Assembly: GCF_017872555.1 (NCBI RefSeq)
Contig: NZ_JAEDOX010000020.1
Span: forward strand, 1 to 44,929
Length of the DNA stretch: 44,929 nucleotides
DNA from: Ruegeria sp. HKCCSA071
GTDB taxonomy: Bacteria; Pseudomonadota; Alphaproteobacteria; Rhodobacterales; Rhodobacteraceae
Reading direction: 5' to 3'
The notes below the pieces were generated by a model. The model was not told where the DNA came from. It worked only from the letters and a program-made list of their open reading frames with translations, and searched no databases. This document shows positions 22,961-31,487 of the stretch, in pieces. Both the position numbers and the translations under genes were made by a program. Numbering within the stretch: the stretch's first letter is position 1; every line of letters begins with the position of its first letter.

Positions 22961-24609
22961 GAGGCACCCCCATAGGCTTTGGCCCCTTCTTCCGTGACCA
23001 GCCCGCGCCTGAGGTCCAGCGCCAGCGCCTCGGGGTCGCGCGCGGCCGGATTGCCAAAGCCGCCGCCGCCGGGGGTGTCGAAGATCAGGTAATCGCCGCT
23101 TTCCACGCGTAGCTCACCCTTGCCCGGAATGTCGCCGCCGCCATCGCGGAACCGGATACGTCCCGGCGCGCCGGGCAGGCCGCCCATGCGACCCAGAGCC
23201 GGGAATTTCAGTCGTTCGACCGACAGGAAGACGATGAAGGCGGCATCGTTCGCGGACGTCATCTCGATCCGCTGACCCAATCCGCCCCTGAACTGGCCTG
23301 CGCCGCCCGAGTCGGGCAACAATTCGCGTCGCCACATGATCACGGGTGCGACACTTTCGGTTATTTCCACCTGCGAGCCGAACACCCCCGAAGGGTAGGC
23401 TGTCGCAGACAGGCCGTCCGCGTGGGGCCGCGCCCCGGTGCCGCCATTGTGAACGGGTTCGATGGCAAATTCGCGCCCGCCATTCGCCGCCACTTCGGGC
23501 GCGTGGCGCATTGGCAGGTCGAACATGCACGACGCCCCTTCGGCGGGCACCTGATCGGGCAGCGCCTGATGCAGGCAGCCCAGAACCAGATCCGGTGTAA
23601 CCTGCCCCAGCGTATGCCGCATGGCCACCGGCACCGGATGTTGGGCGTTCAGGATGCAACCCTTGGGGCCGTCCACCGTGAATGGTTCCAGCGAGCCCGC
23701 GTTGTTCGGGATATCCGGCCCGACGATGCAACGCAGGGCAAAGACCGTATAGGCGGTGGCATAGTTCAAAGGCACGTTGATGCCCTTTTTCGAACACCCG
23801 GACGTGCCCGTGAAGTCGACATGTATCCCGTCTTTGGTGACGGTGAGTGTCGCGTGCAGCTCCAGCTCGGCCTCATAGCCGTCCATGCGCAGCACGTTTT
23901 TGTACACGCCTTCGGGCACCTCGGCGATGGCCTGCAACGCACCTTTACGCGAGGTGTCGATGATATATGTGCCAAGCCTGTCCAGATCATCGATCCCGAA
24001 CTCCTCCATCATCGCAACAAGGCGGTTCACCCCAGCCTCGCAACAGGCGATCAGGGCGTAGATGTCGCCCTCATTGGCCACAGGCTCGCGCGAGTTGGCG
24101 CGGATGATATCCATCAGCAGCGCATTGGGCGTTCCGGCCTCGACCAATTTGCAAGGCGGGATCAGCAGGCCTTCGTCATAGATGTCCGAGCCTTCAGGCC
24201 CCATGCCAAGACCACCCAGATCCACCAGATGCGAGGTGCATGAGGTAAAGCCCACCACCCTGCCGTCCTTGAACGCGGGCATCATCAGCAGGAAGTCGTT
24301 CAGATGCCCCGAGGCCAGCCAAGGGTCGTTCGTCATGTAGATGTCGCCGGGGCGCATATCCTGCACCGCGAAACGGGCGCGCAGGTGCAGCACGGCCTCG
24401 GCCATGGTGTTGATATGGCCTGGTGTTCCGGTCACGGCCTGCGCCAGCATCCGGCCATTCACGTCGAATATCCCGGCGGAAATGTCGCCGCATTCGCGCA
24501 CGATGGGCGAGAAAGCCGCGCGGATCAGGGTCTGGCCCTGTTCTTCGACCACTGCCAGCAGGCGGTTCCACATCACTTGCAGGCGGGCGGGGGACAGATC
24601 AGCGGTCAT
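22957..24609 (-). CDS. hyuB: Hydantoinase/oxoprolinase family subunit B (HyuB)
   Basis: This 550-residue HyuB-family protein has DLSPARLQVMWNRL and VRECGDISAGIFD near the N-terminus, the conserved MRPGDIYMTNDPWLASGHLNDF, and the C-terminal GGGGFGNPAARDPEALALDLRRGLVTEEGA typical of the family. With HyuA it forms ATP-dependent amidohydrolases or carboxylases (N-methylhydantoinase, 5-oxoprolinase, caprolactamase, acetone carboxylase). The ATG shares one base with the hyuA stop (TAATG), with AGGAGG 7 nt upstream, and the end overlaps the HisC-like gene by 4 nt. The substrate is not evident. Confidence 0.9.
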   Translation of the reverse strand: MTADLSPARLQVMWNRLLAVVEEQGQTLIRAAFSPIVRECGDISAGIFDVNGRMLAQAVTGTPGHINTMAEAVLHLRARFAVQDMRPGDIYMTNDPWLASGHLNDFLLMMPAFKDGRVVGFTSCTSHLVDLGGLGMGPEGSDIYDEGLLIPPCKLVEAGTPNALLMDIIRANSREPVANEGDIYALIACCEAGVNRLVAMMEEFGIDDLDRLGTYIIDTSRKGALQAIAEVPEGVYKNVLRMDGYEAELELHATLTVTKDGIHVDFTGTSGCSKKGINVPLNYATAYTVFALRCIVGPDIPNNAGSLEPFTVDGPKGCILNAQHPVPVAMRHTLGQVTPDLVLGCLHQALPDQVPAEGASCMFDLPMRHAPEVAANGGREFAIEPVHNGGTGARPHADGLSATAYPSGVFGSQVEITESVAPVIMWRRELLPDSGGAGQFRGGLGQRIEMTSANDAAFIVFLSVERLKFPALGRMGGLPGAPGRIRFRDGGGDIPGKGELRVESGDYLIFDTPGGGGFGNPAARDPEALALDLRRGLVTEEGAKAYGGAS

Positions 24610-26702
24610 TATGCGCCTCCTTTCTGATCCTGTATCAGGACAAGGTTGCCGATTGCGTCCATCTGAGCCGAGAAATCAGCGGATACGAGTGTGGTTGTTT
24701 GTGGTTCATGGATCAGCGCGGGGCCTGCCACATAGTCTCCGGGGCGCATATCGGCGCGGGCGACAAAGGCGGCCCGTTTTATCGTACCATCCAGATCACA
24801 GGTGATGGGGCGCGTCTGCGTGACCTGAAATGCGGTTTGGGCGGGTGTTTCCGACACCGCGGGCACCGCCTTGTCCGGGGTGGCAACGCGAACCGCCCAG
24901 TTGAGAACCTCGATCTTCATCCCCGGCACGGGGCGTGAGAATTGTTTGCGGTATTCCCTTTCGAATGCAGCCGTCAGCGGGGCGATATCCCGGTGCGTCA
25001 GGGCGCGGTCCGGCAAGGTAATCTCGATCTCATGCCCCTGCCCGCTATAGCGCATGAAGGCGGTGCGCAGGGTTTCGGTGGGTGCGTCCCCTGCCCCTTG
25101 GGCGACGACCTCTTTTGCTTCGGCAATCATCGTATCAAACAGGGCGTTCATCCCGTCCATGTCCATGCTGTCGAGCAGGGAATAGCGCGAGCGGACGATT
25201 TCGAAGGATACCGGGGCAAACAGGAACCCAACCGCCGAACCAACGCCGGGATTGGGTGGGATCACGATACGCGACACCCCGGCGGACCGGGCGACGCGGG
25301 TGGCATGCAGCGGCCCGTTGCCACCAAAGGCAATCATGGTGCGCGGGCCAAGGTCCTTGCCGCTTTCAACCGCGTGCATCCGCCCGGCGCTGGCCATGCT
25401 TTCGACAACGATGCGGCTGACTCCATCTGCCGCACCTGTTGCATCCAGCCCCAGTTTTTCCCCGATCACACGTCTCAGGGCGGCCTTTGCGCCATCGGGG
25501 TCAAGCTGGATATGCCCCTCGGCAAAGGTGTCGGGCACGATATAGCCCAGAGTGATGTCGCTGTCGGTAACGGTCGGATCGGTTCCGTCGCGCATGAAGG
25601 CGACCGGTCCGGGTTCCGAGCCTGCCGATTTCGGCCCGACCGTCAGACGCCCGAGACGGTCAACACCCGCGATCGAACCGCCGCCAGCGCCGATTTCAAT
25701 CATCTCGATCACCGGAATGCGCACCGGCATTCCCGACCCCTTGATGAACCGTGCCGCGCGGGCGATTTCGAATGAGCGCGAGGTCTGGGGGCGCGCGTTG
25801 TCGATCAGGCAGAGCTTGGCGGTGGTGCCGCCCACATCGAAAGACAGGACCTGATCCAACCCGGCACGCGCCGCGATGCGAGCGGCCAGAATGGCCCCTC
25901 CGGCGGGGCCGGATTCCACCAGACGAATGGGGAAACGCGTGGCGGTGCTGATCGTGCACATACCGCCGCCTGCCGTCATCATCAGGATCGGACAGGTTAC
26001 GCCCTCGGCTGTGAACTGATCCACGAACCGGGTCAGATAGCTTTCCATCAGCGGCTGAATATAGGCGTTTGCCACAGTGGTGCAGAGCCGATCAAACTCT
26101 CGCGCTTCGGGGCTGACATCGGACGAGATTGAGACGGTCAAACCGGGGCGGTGTCGCGCCAGAACATCGCGCAAACGCCGTTCGTGGGCCGGGTTGGCGT
26201 AGGAATGCATCAGGCAGATGGCCACCGCCTCGGCCCCGCTGGCGTCAATCTCGGCCAGCAAACGATCTACTTGCCCTTCATCCAGTTCAATCAGCACCTT
26301 GCCTTCTGCCGACATGCGTTCGCATATGGTCAACGAGCGTTCGCGCGGCACCAGCATGTCTGGCTTTTCAAGGTTGATGTCGTATTGGGAATACCGACGC
26401 TCGTACCCGATATCGAGAATATCGCGGAACCCTTCGGTGCAGACCGTGGTCACGACCGCCCCGCGCCGTTCGATCAGCGCGTTGGTTGCCAGAGTGGTTC
26501 CGTGAATAAATCCGGTGACATCATTCAGCGACCGGCCAGCCTGCGCCATGACGCGCCGTGCGCCCTCCAGTGCGCCTTCTGCCGGGTTCTGGTGGGTGGT
26601 CAGGGTTTTGGTGGAGGCCAGTATCGTCTCATCACCCGAGACGAGGACCGTGTCGGTAAAAGTGCCGCCAATATCGATGGCGAGGCGCAGAGCGGTTGTC
26701 AT
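24609..26702 (-). CDS. hyuA: Hydantoinase/oxoprolinase family subunit A (HyuA)
   Basis: This 697-residue HyuA-family protein has an actin-like ATPase fold: phosphate-binding LAIDIGGTFTDTVLV at residues 6-20, GFIHGTTLATNALIERRGA near 64-82, and VLSFDVGGTTAKLCLI near 283-298. The adenosine-side MIAFGGNGPLHA lies near residue 460. It supplies ATP-driven activation for the ring opening done with HyuB. It starts the hyuA-hyuB-aminotransferase-isomerase operon after a 243-nt spacer from the Gfo/Idh gene. A link to N-methylhydantoin and the nearby sarcosine-type dehydrogenase is attractive but unproven, because no N-carbamoylsarcosine amidase is seen. Confidence 0.9.
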   Translation of the reverse strand: MTTALRLAIDIGGTFTDTVLVSGDETILASTKTLTTHQNPAEGALEGARRVMAQAGRSLNDVTGFIHGTTLATNALIERRGAVVTTVCTEGFRDILDIGYERRYSQYDINLEKPDMLVPRERSLTICERMSAEGKVLIELDEGQVDRLLAEIDASGAEAVAICLMHSYANPAHERRLRDVLARHRPGLTVSISSDVSPEAREFDRLCTTVANAYIQPLMESYLTRFVDQFTAEGVTCPILMMTAGGGMCTISTATRFPIRLVESGPAGGAILAARIAARAGLDQVLSFDVGGTTAKLCLIDNARPQTSRSFEIARAARFIKGSGMPVRIPVIEMIEIGAGGGSIAGVDRLGRLTVGPKSAGSEPGPVAFMRDGTDPTVTDSDITLGYIVPDTFAEGHIQLDPDGAKAALRRVIGEKLGLDATGAADGVSRIVVESMASAGRMHAVESGKDLGPRTMIAFGGNGPLHATRVARSAGVSRIVIPPNPGVGSAVGFLFAPVSFEIVRSRYSLLDSMDMDGMNALFDTMIAEAKEVVAQGAGDAPTETLRTAFMRYSGQGHEIEITLPDRALTHRDIAPLTAAFEREYRKQFSRPVPGMKIEVLNWAVRVATPDKAVPAVSETPAQTAFQVTQTRPITCDLDGTIKRAAFVARADMRPGDYVAGPALIHEPQTTTLVSADFSAQMDAIGNLVLIQDQKGGA

Positions 26703-26945
26703 GAGGTATTCCGTTGTCGTCTGAAAGCAGGCAGGCAGAACGGCCCCGCAGGGCGGTTACCGGCGCGTCGTGACCAGATCACAGCCGGTCGCACGGCGAT
26801 CCAGACGGGTGGGAATACACTGACAGGTCATACAGTTTTGTCCCCTACTGCGCCCCGCTTCACTAGCTGGTTTACGACAGATTGGCCCGCAAGCGACACA
26901 TTTGTCACCGCAGAGGGTTCTGCCCTGAACCTGCCTGGGGTCAGT
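26703..26945. promoter_or_regulatory. 243-nt spacer holding the hyuA promoter region
   Basis: The spacer lies between the start of hyuA and the stop of the Gfo/Idh gene, both on the minus strand, so it should carry the hyuA promoter. It contains two small dyads: TGAC-AG-GTCA and GACA-CATT-TGTC. Neither matches a regulator I can name. No clear -10/-35 pair stands out. Confidence 0.3.
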
Positions 26946-28046
26946 CTAAGGGTGCTTTAGGTGAACCGTTTCGCCGGTTTGCAGGGCCTGCTGCGCCGCC
27001 AATCCCATTCGCACCGCCCACAGACCGTCTTGCACTGTTACATCCGGTTCGGCCTTGTGCCCGCGCACCAGATCCAGAAACCCCCTGTGCTGATAATAGG
27101 TCGAGCCGTTGTGGTCACCGGCAGCCAGCAAGCGGGGATCGACAGGGATGTCGTGCGATATTGGCCCCTTGGGGTCCCGCGGGCTGACGATGACCTGCGG
27201 CACGGGCGGCGATCCCAGATGGTCGGGCCAGAACCGTCCCGGCCCCGGCACCAGAGCCTCGACCTTGGCGTTGGGCCCGATGGCCGAAATCTCTTCCTGA
27301 TAGCGGGCGCCTTCGGCGAACATGCACAGTTCGAGCATCGCGCGCGCGCCATTGGCGAAATCGACCAGAACATAGCCGTGATCCAGTATATCGGGTGTTT
27401 CGCCCCCGTAGGTTTCGTCCAGATGGTTCACCGCCTGCCCGCCGCTTGCGGTGATCCGCACCGGGTCGGATTGCAGGATCAGCCGCATCAGATCGAAGAA
27501 ATGGCAGCATTTTTCAACAAAAGTGCCGCCGGTGTTGCGGTTGAACCGGTTCCAGTCGCCGACTTTGCGCAGAAATGGAAAGCGATGTTCCCGGATCGAC
27601 AGCATCCTGACCCCGCCTGTGTCACCGATCTTGTCGATCAGGGTCGCGATGGGCGGCATATAGCGGTATTCCATTGCGACCCAGATCGGGTGTGGATAGT
27701 CGCGCTGAACCTTCTCTAGCCTTGCGGCGTCCTGGGGGTTGGTGAACAGGGGCTTTTCCACCAATAGCGGCAAGGGGCGCGTTTGCGCGATTTCACAGAT
27801 CTGGTCGACATGCATGTGATTTGGGCTGGCGATGACCAAGCAGTCCAGGTCTTCGATATCCAACACCTCTTGCACCGAGCGTGCCATAACCGCACCCGGC
27901 GCAATCGCCTGCGCGGCTTTTGCCATCCCGGGATCGGGTTCGAATATCGCCGCGACACGCGTGCCGTCCAGCAGGGCGATGTTGTGCAGGTGTTCCTGCC
28001 CCATCATGCCACATCCGATCAGCCCGTAATTGATGGTCCGGGTCAT
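26946..28046 (-). CDS. Gfo/Idh/MocA family NAD-binding protein (candidate NAD-dependent glycosidase or sugar dehydrogenase)
   Basis: This 366-residue protein has an N-terminal Rossmann fold (YGLIGCGMMGQEHL at residues 7-20) and the family motif VEKPL with its conserved Lys near residue 97. The C-terminal substrate domain carries WNRFNRNTGGTFVEKCCHFFDLM near residues 164-186, where the usual D-x3-H motif reads E-x3-H. It follows the GntR gene by 12 nt and is divergent from the sulfonate monooxygenase operon. NAD+-dependent sulfoquinovosidases (GH188) have this fold, so it may release sulfoquinovose from a glycoside. A plain sugar dehydrogenase is the alternative. Confidence 0.7.
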   Translation of the reverse strand: MTRTINYGLIGCGMMGQEHLHNIALLDGTRVAAIFEPDPGMAKAAQAIAPGAVMARSVQEVLDIEDLDCLVIASPNHMHVDQICEIAQTRPLPLLVEKPLFTNPQDAARLEKVQRDYPHPIWVAMEYRYMPPIATLIDKIGDTGGVRMLSIREHRFPFLRKVGDWNRFNRNTGGTFVEKCCHFFDLMRLILQSDPVRITASGGQAVNHLDETYGGETPDILDHGYVLVDFANGARAMLELCMFAEGARYQEEISAIGPNAKVEALVPGPGRFWPDHLGSPPVPQVIVSPRDPKGPISHDIPVDPRLLAAGDHNGSTYYQHRGFLDLVRGHKAEPDVTVQDGLWAVRMGLAAQQALQTGETVHLKHP

Positions 28047-28058
28047 GCGCGTTTCCTT

Positions 28059-28769
28059 TTACTTCAGACGTTGGACATAGGTGGCCCGGTCCGGGTCGAA
28101 CCAGGTCTTGGAAAATTCGAGAGGTTCGGCCTTGTCCGACCAGCTGAACCGTTCGATATAGCCCACCGCTTCACCGGCGGCTTTGGTGAACGCCACGGGC
28201 GTCCAATCGGGCAGCTGACCAATCGATACGCGATCTTCGGCCCGTGATATCCAGAAGCCCAGCTGGTGCTGATAATAGCGATAGAGCGAGTCTGACAGCA
28301 GGCTTCGCTTGATCAGGCCGGCTGATTCGTCCAGCCAGATTTCCTCGACCGCGATGATTGTGTCATTCAGATAGCGCATCCGACGTACGCGCGATCCGGT
28401 GTCTGAGGTGCCAAAATCCGGCAGATCGGAAGGTTTCTTCAGATGATCGACCGACAGGATATCCGCACGCGGCAACCCGCCCCCTTGGGGCAGTTCCAGC
28501 CGGAACATCGCGTAGACGCTGTTCTGGGTTCCGGTCTCGCGGATGTAATTTCCTGACCCCTGAATACGCTCCAACATGCCTTTTTTCTCAAGCTCGGCGA
28601 GCGATTTTCGCAGCGTGCCGACCGACACGTTCAGCTCGGCCGCCATGTCGCGTTCCGGGGGCAGACGCTCACCATCGATCAAGCGGCCTGCAGCGATATC
28701 GCGGATCAGCAGCTCGGCAATCTGAACGTAGATAGGCAGGGCATTGGGGTTTCGGGTGTTGGGGGGCAT
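28059..28769 (-). CDS. GntR/HutC-family transcriptional regulator (UTRA domain)
   Basis: This 236-residue protein has a GntR winged helix at residues 12-75 (IYVQIAELLIRDIAAGRLIDGERLPPERDMAAELNVSVGTLRKSLAELEKKGMLERIQGSGNYI). From about residue 90 it has a UTRA effector domain (RRMRYLNDTIIAVEEIWLD, EPLEFSKTWFDPDRATYV). I take the ATG at 28769. An upstream GTG at 28808 would add 13 residues and put the start next to the FNR-like palindrome. It is divergent from the monooxygenase gene and co-directional with the Gfo/Idh gene, so it is the likely local regulator, with a sugar, sugar-sulfonate or related compound as inducer. Confidence 0.88.
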   Translation of the reverse strand: MPPNTRNPNALPIYVQIAELLIRDIAAGRLIDGERLPPERDMAAELNVSVGTLRKSLAELEKKGMLERIQGSGNYIRETGTQNSVYAMFRLELPQGGGLPRADILSVDHLKKPSDLPDFGTSDTGSRVRRMRYLNDTIIAVEEIWLDESAGLIKRSLLSDSLYRYYQHQLGFWISRAEDRVSIGQLPDWTPVAFTKAAGEAVGYIERFSWSDKAEPLEFSKTWFDPDRATYVQRLK

Positions 28770-28810
28770 TTCAGGCGCTTCATTCGGTCGCAGGAAAAAT
28801 TGATACACTA

Positions 28811-28824
28811 TTGATCTACATCAA
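28811..28824. promoter_or_regulatory. Perfect FNR-type palindrome overlapping the monooxygenase promoter
   Basis: TTGAT-CTAC-ATCAA is an exact match to the FNR/FnrL consensus TTGAT-N4-ATCAA. TTGATC at 28811-28816 could itself be a -35 element, with TACGCA at 28834-28839 (17-bp spacing, preceded by TG) as the -10. In that layout a protein on the palindrome would block the promoter. It lies 42 nt before the GntR start and 50 nt before the monooxygenase start. It could also be the operator of the adjacent GntR protein. Confidence 0.55.
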
Positions 28825-28874
28825 TGTGATTGCTACGCAAGAGGAAAGTAAAAGATGCACGGAGCGTGAATCAA

Positions 28875-30029
28875 ATGACCATCGTCCCCATCACATCCCC
28901 TGATCTGGATGCGGCCGAGGTTTCGTGGTTCGCCGCCTTATGTTCGGACGATTATCAGTTCCTGGGTGTGCCTGATGGTGATCTGCGGTCCAGCTGGGAG
29001 CATTGCTCGGCCATCGTGAAAGAGGCCGAGGCGCAGGGGTTCCGCAACATCCTGTGCCCGTCGTCTTATCAGGTTGGGCAGGACACGCTGAGCTTTGTCG
29101 CCGGTTGTGCGCCGATCACGCAGAAGATCAACCTGTTGGCCGCCGTGCGCTGCGGCGAGATGCAGCCAATCATGCTGGCCCGCACGATCGCGACGCTGGA
29201 TCACATGCTGAAGGGGCGGCTGACCGTCAACATCATTTCATCCGATTTTCCCGGCGAAAAGGCCGACAGTGCCTATCGCTATCAACGCTCGCGCGAAGTG
29301 GTCGAGATCCTGAAACAGGCCTGGACACAGGACGAGATCAACCATGCGGGCGAGGTCTACAACTTTACAGGCCTGACAACCGACCCGGCGCGGCCCTATC
29401 AGACTGGCGGGCCGCTGCTGTATTTCGGCGGCTATTCGCCCTCGGCGCTGGAGCTGTGCGGCGAACATTGTGATGTGTACCTGATGTGGCCGGAAACCAA
29501 GGATCAACTGGCCGAGCGGATGAAAGCTGTTCATGCAGTGGCCGAAAACTACGACCGCACGCTGGATTACGGCCTGCGGGTTCACATGATCGTTCGCGAT
29601 ACCGAGGCCGAGGCGCAGGAATACGCGGATTACATCGTTTCAAAACTGGATGACGACTATGGCCGCGCGATCCGCGAGCGGGCGTTGGATGCAACGTCGC
29701 TTGGCGTGGCGCATCAGGCCAGGAACCGTGATCTGGCGGATGAATATGGCTATGTGGAACCCGGTCTGTGGACCGGCGTCGGCCGCGCCCGTTCGGGCTG
29801 TGGTGCGGCACTCGTCGGATCAACCGATCAGGTCATGTCAAAGATCGAAGATTACCGGAAGATGGGCATTCGCGCTTTCATCTTCTCGGGCTATCCGCAC
29901 ATGGATGAGGCCAAGCATTTCGGTGCGCGTGTGATGCCGCATCTGAAAACATGCTCGCTGCCCGAAGCATACGGGCGTGTGCCCAAGACACCCCCGGCCA
30001 CACCGCTGGGCAACGGAGTGCGCCGCTGA
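28875..30029 (+). CDS. FMNH2-dependent alkanesulfonate/sulfosugar monooxygenase (SsuD/SmoC type, LLM family)
   Basis: This 384-residue luciferase-like monooxygenase is close to SsuD in length and pattern. The SsuD catalytic residues W196, R226, H228, R297 and Y331 align at a constant offset of +9 as W205, R235, H237, R306 and Y340, and H342 follows in GYPH. Such enzymes cleave the C-S bond of a sulfonate with O2 and reduced FMN, giving an aldehyde and sulfite. The next two genes encode an aldo/keto reductase and a flavin reductase, exactly the enzymes of the sulfo-SMO pathway, where SmoC turns sulfoquinovose into 6-oxoglucose. GGAG lies 10 nt before the ATG at 28875. Its stop and the next start overlap as TGATG. 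Confidence 0.85.
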   Translation: MTIVPITSPDLDAAEVSWFAALCSDDYQFLGVPDGDLRSSWEHCSAIVKEAEAQGFRNILCPSSYQVGQDTLSFVAGCAPITQKINLLAAVRCGEMQPIMLARTIATLDHMLKGRLTVNIISSDFPGEKADSAYRYQRSREVVEILKQAWTQDEINHAGEVYNFTGLTTDPARPYQTGGPLLYFGGYSPSALELCGEHCDVYLMWPETKDQLAERMKAVHAVAENYDRTLDYGLRVHMIVRDTEAEAQEYADYIVSKLDDDYGRAIRERALDATSLGVAHQARNRDLADEYGYVEPGLWTGVGRARSGCGAALVGSTDQVMSKIEDYRKMGIRAFIFSGYPHMDEAKHFGARVMPHLKTCSLPEAYGRVPKTPPATPLGNGVRR

Positions 30030-30919
30030 TGCAACGCGTGAAACTATCCCCGACGCTGGAAATGAGCCGCCTTGTCTATGGCATGTGGCGGCTGGGTGAC
30101 GATAGCGACACCTCGGCAGGGCATGTCGAGGCCAAGATTCAAGCCTGCCTTGATCAGGGCATCACCACCTTCGATCAGGCCGACATATATGGCGGATACG
30201 CGGCCGAAGCCGTTCTGGGCAACGCCTTGCGCGCCAATCCCGGCCTGCGCCAAAAGATGGAGATTGTCACCAAATGTGACATCGTCGCGCCCGTGGGGCG
30301 GCATTCAGATGCGAAGGTCAAATACTATGACACCTCGCGCGCGCATATCCTGAAGTCCATCGACATGTCGCTGTCGGAAATGGCCATCGACCACATCGAT
30401 CTGCTGCTGATCCACCGCCCTGATCCGTTCATGGACCACCACGAAACCGGGGCTGCGCTGGATGAGGCTGTCGCCAGCGGCAAGGTAGGCGCGGTTGGTG
30501 TTTCGAATTTCCGTCCGTGGGACTGGACCCTGCTGCAATCGGCGATGAAAACCCGGCTGGTCACCAACCAGATCGAGATCTCACTGGGCGAGATCGCCCC
30601 TTTCACCAATGGTGATCTGGCGTTTCACCAACAGCACGGTCACCACCTTATGGCGTGGTCGCCGCTGGGGGGTGGGCTGTTGATGGCCGGAAACCCGCCC
30701 GTTGGGGTTGTTGCCGATGAAATCGCAGAGGAGTTCGGTGTAGACCGGGCCGCTGTGGCCGTGGCCTTCCTGCTGGCTCATCCGGCGGGCATTCTGCCGG
30801 TTCTGGGCACCAACAACCTGAACCGTATCAAACGCATCTCGGACGCGCTGAAAGTCACAATTGATCGCGAAACCTGGTTCCGCCTGTACGAGGCGGCGCT
30901 GGGGCATGAGGTAGCATGA
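30029..30919 (+). CDS. Aldo/keto reductase (YdhF type; SmoB-like role proposed)
   Basis: This 296-residue TIM-barrel reductase carries the catalytic tetrad D49 (FDQADIYGG), Y54, K82 (VTKCD) and H129 (LLIHRPDP), and looks most like E. coli YdhF (WRLGD, GVSNFRPWDW, LMAWSPLGGGLL, ALGHEV end). It would reduce the aldehyde that the upstream monooxygenase releases; in the sulfo-SMO pathway this step makes glucose from 6-oxoglucose. It overlaps the monooxygenase by 1 nt (TGATG) and the flavin reductase by 4 nt, so the three are translated as a unit. Confidence 0.85.
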   Translation: MQRVKLSPTLEMSRLVYGMWRLGDDSDTSAGHVEAKIQACLDQGITTFDQADIYGGYAAEAVLGNALRANPGLRQKMEIVTKCDIVAPVGRHSDAKVKYYDTSRAHILKSIDMSLSEMAIDHIDLLLIHRPDPFMDHHETGAALDEAVASGKVGAVGVSNFRPWDWTLLQSAMKTRLVTNQIEISLGEIAPFTNGDLAFHQQHGHHLMAWSPLGGGLLMAGNPPVGVVADEIAEEFGVDRAAVAVAFLLAHPAGILPVLGTNNLNRIKRISDALKVTIDRETWFRLYEAALGHEVA

Positions 30920-31434
30920 TGAACGCAATCTCAAGAAACATGACCCACACCTTTGTGCCAACCAAGGACGACACCCGGACCCTGCGGGATGCTTTTGGGC
31001 GGTTTGCAACCGGCGTTACCATCGTGACATGCGACAGCGGTGATGGCCCGATCTGCATCACAGCCAACAGCTTTTCGTCGCTGTCGCTGGACCCGCCACT
31101 GATCATGTGGGCCGGCGACCGCAACTCGCGCCGGTTCCCCTATTTTCGCGCGGCACCGCATTTCACGGTGCATGTGTTATCGTCTGCGCAGGCTGAGCTG
31201 TGTTTTGGCTGCTCGAAAGATGCCCATGCCCTGCGCGACATCCGGCACGAGCGCTGTGCAAACGGCACCCCGCTGCTGTCGGATTGTCTGGCACGGTTTG
31301 AATGCGAACAACATGCCTATCACGACGCGGGCGATCACGTGATCGTGGTGGGCAAAGTCCTGAAGGCCAGCATGAGCGACGGCGACGCGCTGACGTTCTA
31401 TGCCGGGAAAATGGGCCAATTCGCGCAGCACTAA
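30916..31434 (+). CDS. Flavin reductase (HpaC/SmoA-like, FMN-binding split barrel)
   Basis: This 172-residue flavin reductase domain protein has LRDAFGRFATGVTIVTC near residues 23-39, ANSFSSLSLDPPLIMW near 50-65, HFTVHVLSSAQAELC, and the C-terminal GDHVIVVGKVLKA. It uses NAD(P)H to make the free reduced FMN that the two-component monooxygenase needs. Its ATG overlaps the aldo/keto reductase stop (ATGA, 30916-30919). Family length is usually 160-180 residues. Cytoplasmic. Confidence 0.88.
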   Translation: MMNAISRNMTHTFVPTKDDTRTLRDAFGRFATGVTIVTCDSGDGPICITANSFSSLSLDPPLIMWAGDRNSRRFPYFRAAPHFTVHVLSSAQAELCFGCSKDAHALRDIRHERCANGTPLLSDCLARFECEQHAYHDAGDHVIVVGKVLKASMSDGDALTFYAGKMGQFAQH

Positions 31435-31448
31435 GCGCGATCTGACGA

Positions 31449-31467
31449 CCGCGGGACACACCCGCGG
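31449..31467 (+). other. Stem-loop between the flavin reductase and TRAP genes
   Basis: CCGCGGG and CCCGCGG pair perfectly around an ACACA loop in the 53-nt gap before dctQ. A GGGAGGA Shine-Dalgarno sequence for dctQ follows, and there is no T run. It may set different message levels for the enzymes and the transporter; that is inference. Confidence 0.6.
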
Positions 31468-31487
31468 CTGAACAAGGGAGGATCCGC

